A stretch of DNA of 64,000 bases from Arthrobacter livingstonensis (GTDB lineage Bacteria; Actinomycetota; Actinomycetes; Actinomycetales; Micrococcaceae), in assembly GCF_003219815.1 (NCBI RefSeq), contig NZ_QJVD01000010.1:1-64000 (forward strand), read 5' to 3'. Positions 60,332 to 64,000 of this stretch are shown here, in pieces. How positions within the stretch are numbered: position 1 is the first letter of the stretch; every line of letters begins with the position of its first letter. Made by a program: the position numbers and the translations under genes. The notes beneath the pieces were generated by a model. That model saw nothing but the letters and a program-made list of their open reading frames with translations, was not told the DNA's origin and did not search any database.

Positions 60332-61410
60332 TAGATGTCGCCGCGGATGAAGGCTTCAACCTTCTCGTGGGCGATGTCGTCGGCGAACTGCTCCGGCGGG
60401 GACTTCATGAAGTAGCTGGCGGCGGAGAGGATGGGCCCGCCGATGCCACGGTCCAGGGCGATCTTGGCGGCGCGGATGGCGTCGATGATCACGCCGGCGG
60501 AGTTCGGGGAGTCCCACACCTCCAGCTTGTATTCCAGGGACACGGGGGCGTCGCCAAAGTTGCGGCCTTCAAGGCGGACGAAGGCCCATTTGCGGTCATC
60601 GAGCCAGGCGACGTAGTCGGACGGGCCGATGTGGACGTCGTCCGCGCTGAGCACTGCGGAGGTGTTGGACGTGACGGCCTGGGTCTTGGAAATCTTCTTG
60701 GACTCGAGGCGGTCGCGCTCCAGCATGTTCTTGAAGTCCATGTTGCCGCCAACGTTAAGCTGGTAGGTGCGGTCCAGGATGACGCCGCGGTCCTCGAACA
60801 GCTTCGCCATGACGCGGTGCGTGATGGTGGCGCCGATCTGGCTCTTGATGTCATCGCCAATGATGGGCACGCCCGCAGCGGTGAACCTGTCTGCCCACTC
60901 CTTGGTGCCGGCAATGAAGACGGGCAGCGCGTTGACAAAGGCGACGCCGGCGTCGATGGCGCACTGGGCGTAGAACTTGGCGGCGGCGTCGGAGCCGACC
61001 GGCAGGTAGCACACGAGGACGTCGACCTTGGCGGCCTTCAGCGTTGCGACGACGTCCACGGGTTCGGCGTCTGACTCCACGATGGTCTCGCGGTAGTACT
61101 TGCCCAGTCCGTCCATGGTGGGTCCGCGCAGGACGGGGACGTCCAGCTTCGGCACATCGGCGAGTTTGATGGTGTTGTTTTCGCTGGCCCCGATCGCGTC
61201 GGAGAGGTCCAGCCCCACCTTCTTGCTGTCCACGTCGAAGGCGGCAACGAACGTCACGTCATTGACGTGGTACGGGCCGAACTCAACGTGCATCAGGCCC
61301 GGAACCTTCACGGACGGGTCGGCGTCGTGGTAATACTGCACGCCCTGCACCAGGGACGAGGCACAGTTACCCACACCGACAATGGCAACCCGAATAGGAT
61401 GATTGGACAC
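60331..61410 (-). CDS. ino1: Inositol-3-phosphate synthase
   Basis: A 359-residue NAD+-dependent enzyme that turns glucose-6-phosphate into 1D-myo-inositol 3-phosphate. GTG 61410 has GGAG upstream. [17 protein letters not shown] at the N terminus is the NAD loop; [18 protein letters not shown] and [15 protein letters not shown] belong to the active site. It is the short actinobacterial form. The product feeds MshA (51694-53091) for mycothiol and phosphatidylinositol lipids. Confidence 0.96.
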   Translation of the reverse strand: MSNHPIRVAIVGVGNCASSLVQGVQYYHDADPSVKVPGLMHVEFGPYHVNDVTFVAAFDVDSKKVGLDLSDAIGASENNTIKLADVPKLDVPVLRGPTMDGLGKYYRETIVESDAEPVDVVATLKAAKVDVLVCYLPVGSDAAAKFYAQCAIDAGVAFVNALPVFIAGTKEWADRFTAAGVPIIGDDIKSQIGATITHRVMAKLFEDRGVILDRTYQLNVGGNMDFKNMLERDRLESKKISKTQAVTSNTSAVLSADDVHIGPSDYVAWLDDRKWAFVRLEGRNFGDAPVSLEYKLEVWDSPNSAGVIIDAIRAAKIALDRGIGGPILSAASYFMKSPPEQFADDIAHEKVEAFIRGDI

Positions 61411-61650
61411 GGAACTCCTTCTAAAAACTCAAAATCACTCCGGCCCGGCTGCCACCTGCATGGTGGTTGGCCGGCGCCCGCCAGCATGCTTTCGCATCAA
61501 GGCAGGGCTGACGGCTCTTGGACCGGACCTGGCGCCCCAACGGCGCCTTAACCATACTAATCAACTTCCCATGCCTCGATTTTGTTCCCCCAGGCAAGGA
61601 GTGGTTCGTTGACCGCCCGCTTTCTGGTCCAAAAGCGGCCGTCCGGCCTG
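61411..61650. other. Spacer upstream of ino1
   Basis: About 240 bases between the ino1 start and the stop of the aldo/keto reductase gene on the same strand. It must hold the ino1 promoter and the reductase terminator. GGCGCCCCAACGGCGCC near 61533 is a small inverted repeat. Nothing else is recognised. Confidence 0.4.
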
Positions 61651-62688
61651 CTACTTTTGGACCCACCTGTTGATGTCGGATTCGACGGCGAACTCGTCGA
61701 TCGCCGTCAGCTCGTCGTCGGTGAAGCCCAGGTTGTTGATGGCGGCCACGTTGTTTTCCAGCTGTTTCACGCTGGAGGCGCCCACCAGCGCGGACGTGAC
61801 GGGGCTGCCCTTGACCTGATCGCGCAGGATCCATGCGACGGCCATCTGTGCCAGCGACTGCCCCCGCGAGGCTGCAATGTCGTTCAGCGCCCGCACCCGG
61901 GCCATCTTGTCCCCGGTGAGGTCATTTTCGTGCAGGAAGCGTTCCTTCGCGGCACGCGAATCGGCCGGCACACCATGGAGGTAGCGGTCGGTGAGCATGC
62001 CCTGCGCCAAGGGCGAGAAGGCGATGGAACCGGCACCGACGGCGTCGAGCGCCTCATACAGGTTGGGCTCCCCGTTCTCGGTCCAGCGGTTGAGCATGGA
62101 GTAGGACGGCTGATGGATGAGCAGCGGAGTGCCCATCTCCTTGAGGATGCGGGCCGCCTCCAGGGTCTGGGCGGGCGTGTAGGAGGAGATGCCGGCGTAT
62201 AGGGCCTTGCCGGAGCGCACTGCAGTGTCCAGGGCACCCATGGTTTCCTCCATGGGTGTCTCCGGGTCCGGGCGGTGACTGTAGAAGATGTCCACATAGT
62301 CCAGGCCCATGCGGGTCAGCGAGTCATCGAGGCTGGAGAGCAGGTACTTGCGGGAGCCCCACTCTCCGTACGGGCCAGGCCACATGAAGTAGCCCGCCTT
62401 GGTGGAGATGACCAGCTCGTTGCGGTGGGTGGCAAAATCGTCCTTGAAATGGCGGCCAAAGTTGGTTTCGGCGCTGCCGTCCGGCGGGCCGTAATTGTTG
62501 GCCAGGTCAAAATGGGTGACGCCCAGGTCAAAGGCGCGGCGCAAAATGGCGCGCTGCTCCTCAAACGGTTTGTCATCCCCAAAGTTATGCCACAATCCAA
62601 GCGAGATGGCCGGCAGCTTCAGCCCGCTGCGGCCGACGCGGCGGTAGGGCATGGTCTCATAGCGGTTCTCCGCGGCTTGAAAAGTCAT
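61651..62688 (-). CDS. Aldo/keto reductase, YghZ/Kvbeta type
   Basis: A 345-residue NADPH-dependent oxidoreductase. FDLANNYGPPDGSAETNFGR carries the catalytic Asp and Tyr, STKAGYFMWPGPYG the Lys region, YSHRPDPETP the His, and the C-terminal GASSVKQLENN the cofactor-phosphate loop. Members of this AKR14-like group reduce L-glyceraldehyde-3-phosphate and other small aldehydes. Complete; ATG 62688 has AGGA upstream. Confidence 0.92.
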   Translation of the reverse strand: MTFQAAENRYETMPYRRVGRSGLKLPAISLGLWHNFGDDKPFEEQRAILRRAFDLGVTHFDLANNYGPPDGSAETNFGRHFKDDFATHRNELVISTKAGYFMWPGPYGEWGSRKYLLSSLDDSLTRMGLDYVDIFYSHRPDPETPMEETMGALDTAVRSGKALYAGISSYTPAQTLEAARILKEMGTPLLIHQPSYSMLNRWTENGEPNLYEALDAVGAGSIAFSPLAQGMLTDRYLHGVPADSRAAKERFLHENDLTGDKMARVRALNDIAASRGQSLAQMAVAWILRDQVKGSPVTSALVGASSVKQLENNVAAINNLGFTDDELTAIDEFAVESDINRWVQK

Positions 62689-62799
62689 GGTACTTATCCT
62701 GCCACCGAAAACATGCCGTCCCCGCCGTTTGGGTGGCCCTCCCAGACCTACCCGGCCAAGACCTCCCGGACAGAGCTACGCGGACACGCCCGGGGCGCC

Positions 62800-64000
62800 T
62801 CAGTCCCGGCCCGGAGCACGCAGCACCAGAGTGGAGCGTGGGGCCACCGGCACCACCTGGCCGGCGGCAAATTCCCCGGCGCTGACGCCGTCGGTGTGGA
62901 CTTCCACCACCCAGGCGTCCGCGTATCCGGCGTCGGGCAACGTGAAGTCCACCGCGTCATCCCCGGCATTGAAAAGCATCAGGAAGCAGTCGTCCGCCAC
63001 GGCCTGGCCGCGTTCGTCGCAGTCGGGGATGCCGTTACCGTTGAGGAACACGCCAATGCTGCGCCCGAACCCGCTGTCCCAGTCGGCCGCGGTCATGGCG
63101 GCGGCGTCGGGGCGCAGCCACACAATGTCCGGCAGGGCGCCGCCGTCCCCGCGGTCCACCGGGCGGCCGTCAAAGAAGCGGCGGCGCCGAAACACCGGGT
63201 GCGCCGCCCGCAAGGCTCCCAGGCGGGCGGCAAAGGCGGTCAGCTCCGTGTCGGCGCCATCCCAGTCGATCCAGGTCAAAACCGAGTCCTGGGCGTAGCC
63301 GTTGTTGTTACCGTTCTGTGTCCGGCCCAGCTCATCTCCGTGGGAGATCATGGGCACACCCTGGGACAGCAGCAGTGTGGTGAGGAAGTTCCGTTGCTGG
63401 CGGGCGCGCAGGGTGGTGACGGCGGGGTCGTCGGTGGGGCCCTCCACGCCGCAGTTCCAGGACCTGTTGTTGCTCTCGCCGTCGCGATTGTCCTCGCCGT
63501 TGGCCTGGTTGGCCTTGTCGTTGTAGCTAACCAGGTCCGCCAGCGTGAAGCCGTCGTGAGCCGTGACAAAGTTGATGGAGGCCACGGGCCGGCGCCCGGA
63601 ATGGCCGTAGAGGTCCGATGACCCTGTCAGGCGGGAGGCGAACTCGCCCAGCGTTGAGGGCTCGCCGCGCCAGAAGTCCCGCACGGTGTCACGGAACTTG
63701 CCGTTCCATTCCGTCCATTGCGGCGGGAAGTTGCCCACCTGGTAGCCGCCGGGTCCCAGGTCCCACGGTTCGGCTATCAGCTTGACGCGGGATACCACCG
63801 GGTCCTGCTGCACCATTTCAAAGAAGTTGGAGAGCTTGTCCACTTCGTAAAATTCGCGCGCCAGCGTGGCGGCCAGGTCAAAGCGGAAGCCGTCCACGTG
63901 CATCTCGGTGACCCAGTAACGCAGCGAATCCATGATCAGCGCCAGGGGGTGCGGCTGCCGGACGTTCAAGGAGTTGCCGGTGCCCGTGTAGTCCAGGTAG
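62800..64000 (-). CDS. glgX: Glycogen debranching enzyme GlgX, C-terminal part
   Basis: The last 400 residues; the gene continues beyond the window's right edge. DGFRFDLAATLAREF carries the catalytic Asp nucleophile, LIAEPWDLGPGGYQVGNFP the acid/base Glu and TAHDGFTLADLVSYNDKAN the transition-state Asp. RTQNGNNNGYAQDS is typical of GlgX. GlgX cleaves alpha-1,6 links of limit dextrins from glycogen. The frame at the edge reads YLDYTGTGNSLNV. With the GH13 alpha-glucosidase about 4 kb away this makes a small glucan-use neighbourhood. Confidence 0.95.
   Translation of the reverse strand, partial: YLDYTGTGNSLNVRQPHPLALIMDSLRYWVTEMHVDGFRFDLAATLAREFYEVDKLSNFFEMVQQDPVVSRVKLIAEPWDLGPGGYQVGNFPPQWTEWNGKFRDTVRDFWRGEPSTLGEFASRLTGSSDLYGHSGRRPVASINFVTAHDGFTLADLVSYNDKANQANGEDNRDGESNNRSWNCGVEGPTDDPAVTTLRARQQRNFLTTLLLSQGVPMISHGDELGRTQNGNNNGYAQDSVLTWIDWDGADTELTAFAARLGALRAAHPVFRRRRFFDGRPVDRGDGGALPDIVWLRPDAAAMTAADWDSGFGRSIGVFLNGNGIPDCDERGQAVADDCFLMLFNAGDDAVDFTLPDAGYADAWVVEVHTDGVSAGEFAAGQVVPVAPRSTLVLRAPGRD

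Overview
The window is about 64 kb of high-GC chromosomal DNA from an actinobacterium, most likely Arthrobacter or a close relative in the Micrococcaceae. The evidence is strong G/C codon bias, frequent GTG starts, mycothiol-pathway genes (mshA, ino1), CIRCE-controlled groESL, a GuaB3-type IMPDH homologue beside guaB, and the actinobacterial order 5-FCL / galU / rimJ / membrane protein. Genus placement is inference from gene content; no rRNA is present.

Layout. 1-3100 is a gene-poor patch: the tail of an unknown gene, an EutQ-like cupin, a small zinc-ribbon protein, a decayed transposase and tRNA-Ala(CGC) with a strong terminator. 3150-9560 holds a VOC protein, an NmrA-like protein, a two-helix membrane protein, rimJ, galU, 5-FCL, an FmdB/Ruc-like zinc ribbon and a SAF-domain protein. 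9715-14010 is one very large SF1-helicase-like protein with altered NTPase motifs and a nuclease-like C terminus. 14100-19500 holds guaA, a DUF3817 protein, SURF1, a PTS EIIA and glpD. 19730-21360 is a lipoprotein plus PKD-like secreted protein. 21890-25460 holds guaB3, an unknown gene and guaB. 25630-30906 holds an O-acyltransferase, a DUF389 protein and a P1B ATPase. 31000-33010 is groES-groEL behind two CIRCE operators. 33318-39065 holds an ABC exporter, a methyltransferase, a shikimate-dehydrogenase-like protein, a YbdK ligase and a TetR regulator. 39243-47002 holds a GH2 beta-galactosidase, a PAP2 phosphatase, DedA, a two-component system and a frameshifted APC transporter. 47245-51549 is a tightly coupled minus-strand run, alr-tsaE-tsaB-rimI-tsaD (t6A tRNA modification, ribosomal acetylation and D-alanine supply). 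51694-64000 holds mshA, a large subtilase facing an SSI-like lipoprotein, a GH13 alpha-glucosidase, an AbiEi/DUF559-like protein, ino1, an aldo/keto reductase and the 3' part of glgX.

Functional links. ino1 makes the inositol phosphate that MshA glycosylates, the first committed step of mycothiol synthesis. guaB and guaA supply GMP. alr, tsaBDE and rimI form a housekeeping operon. Three CIRCE-like sites tie groESL and the Ruc-like zinc ribbon to the same heat-shock repressor, HrcA. The subtilase and the SSI-like lipoprotein may be an enzyme/inhibitor pair.

Most unusual observations: (1) a 32-nt-period repeat found in three places, each starting at or within about 7 nt of a stop codon and in the same orientation as that gene; (2) a CIRCE-like operator in front of the Ruc-like gene; (3) the giant helicase-like protein whose Walker A lysine is replaced by glutamine; (4) two perfect palindromes with 29-bp arms between convergent genes; (5) the subtilase / inhibitor-like convergent pair; (6) a direct galU-rimJ junction lacking the gephyrin-like moeA/glp gene while the adjacent membrane protein is kept.
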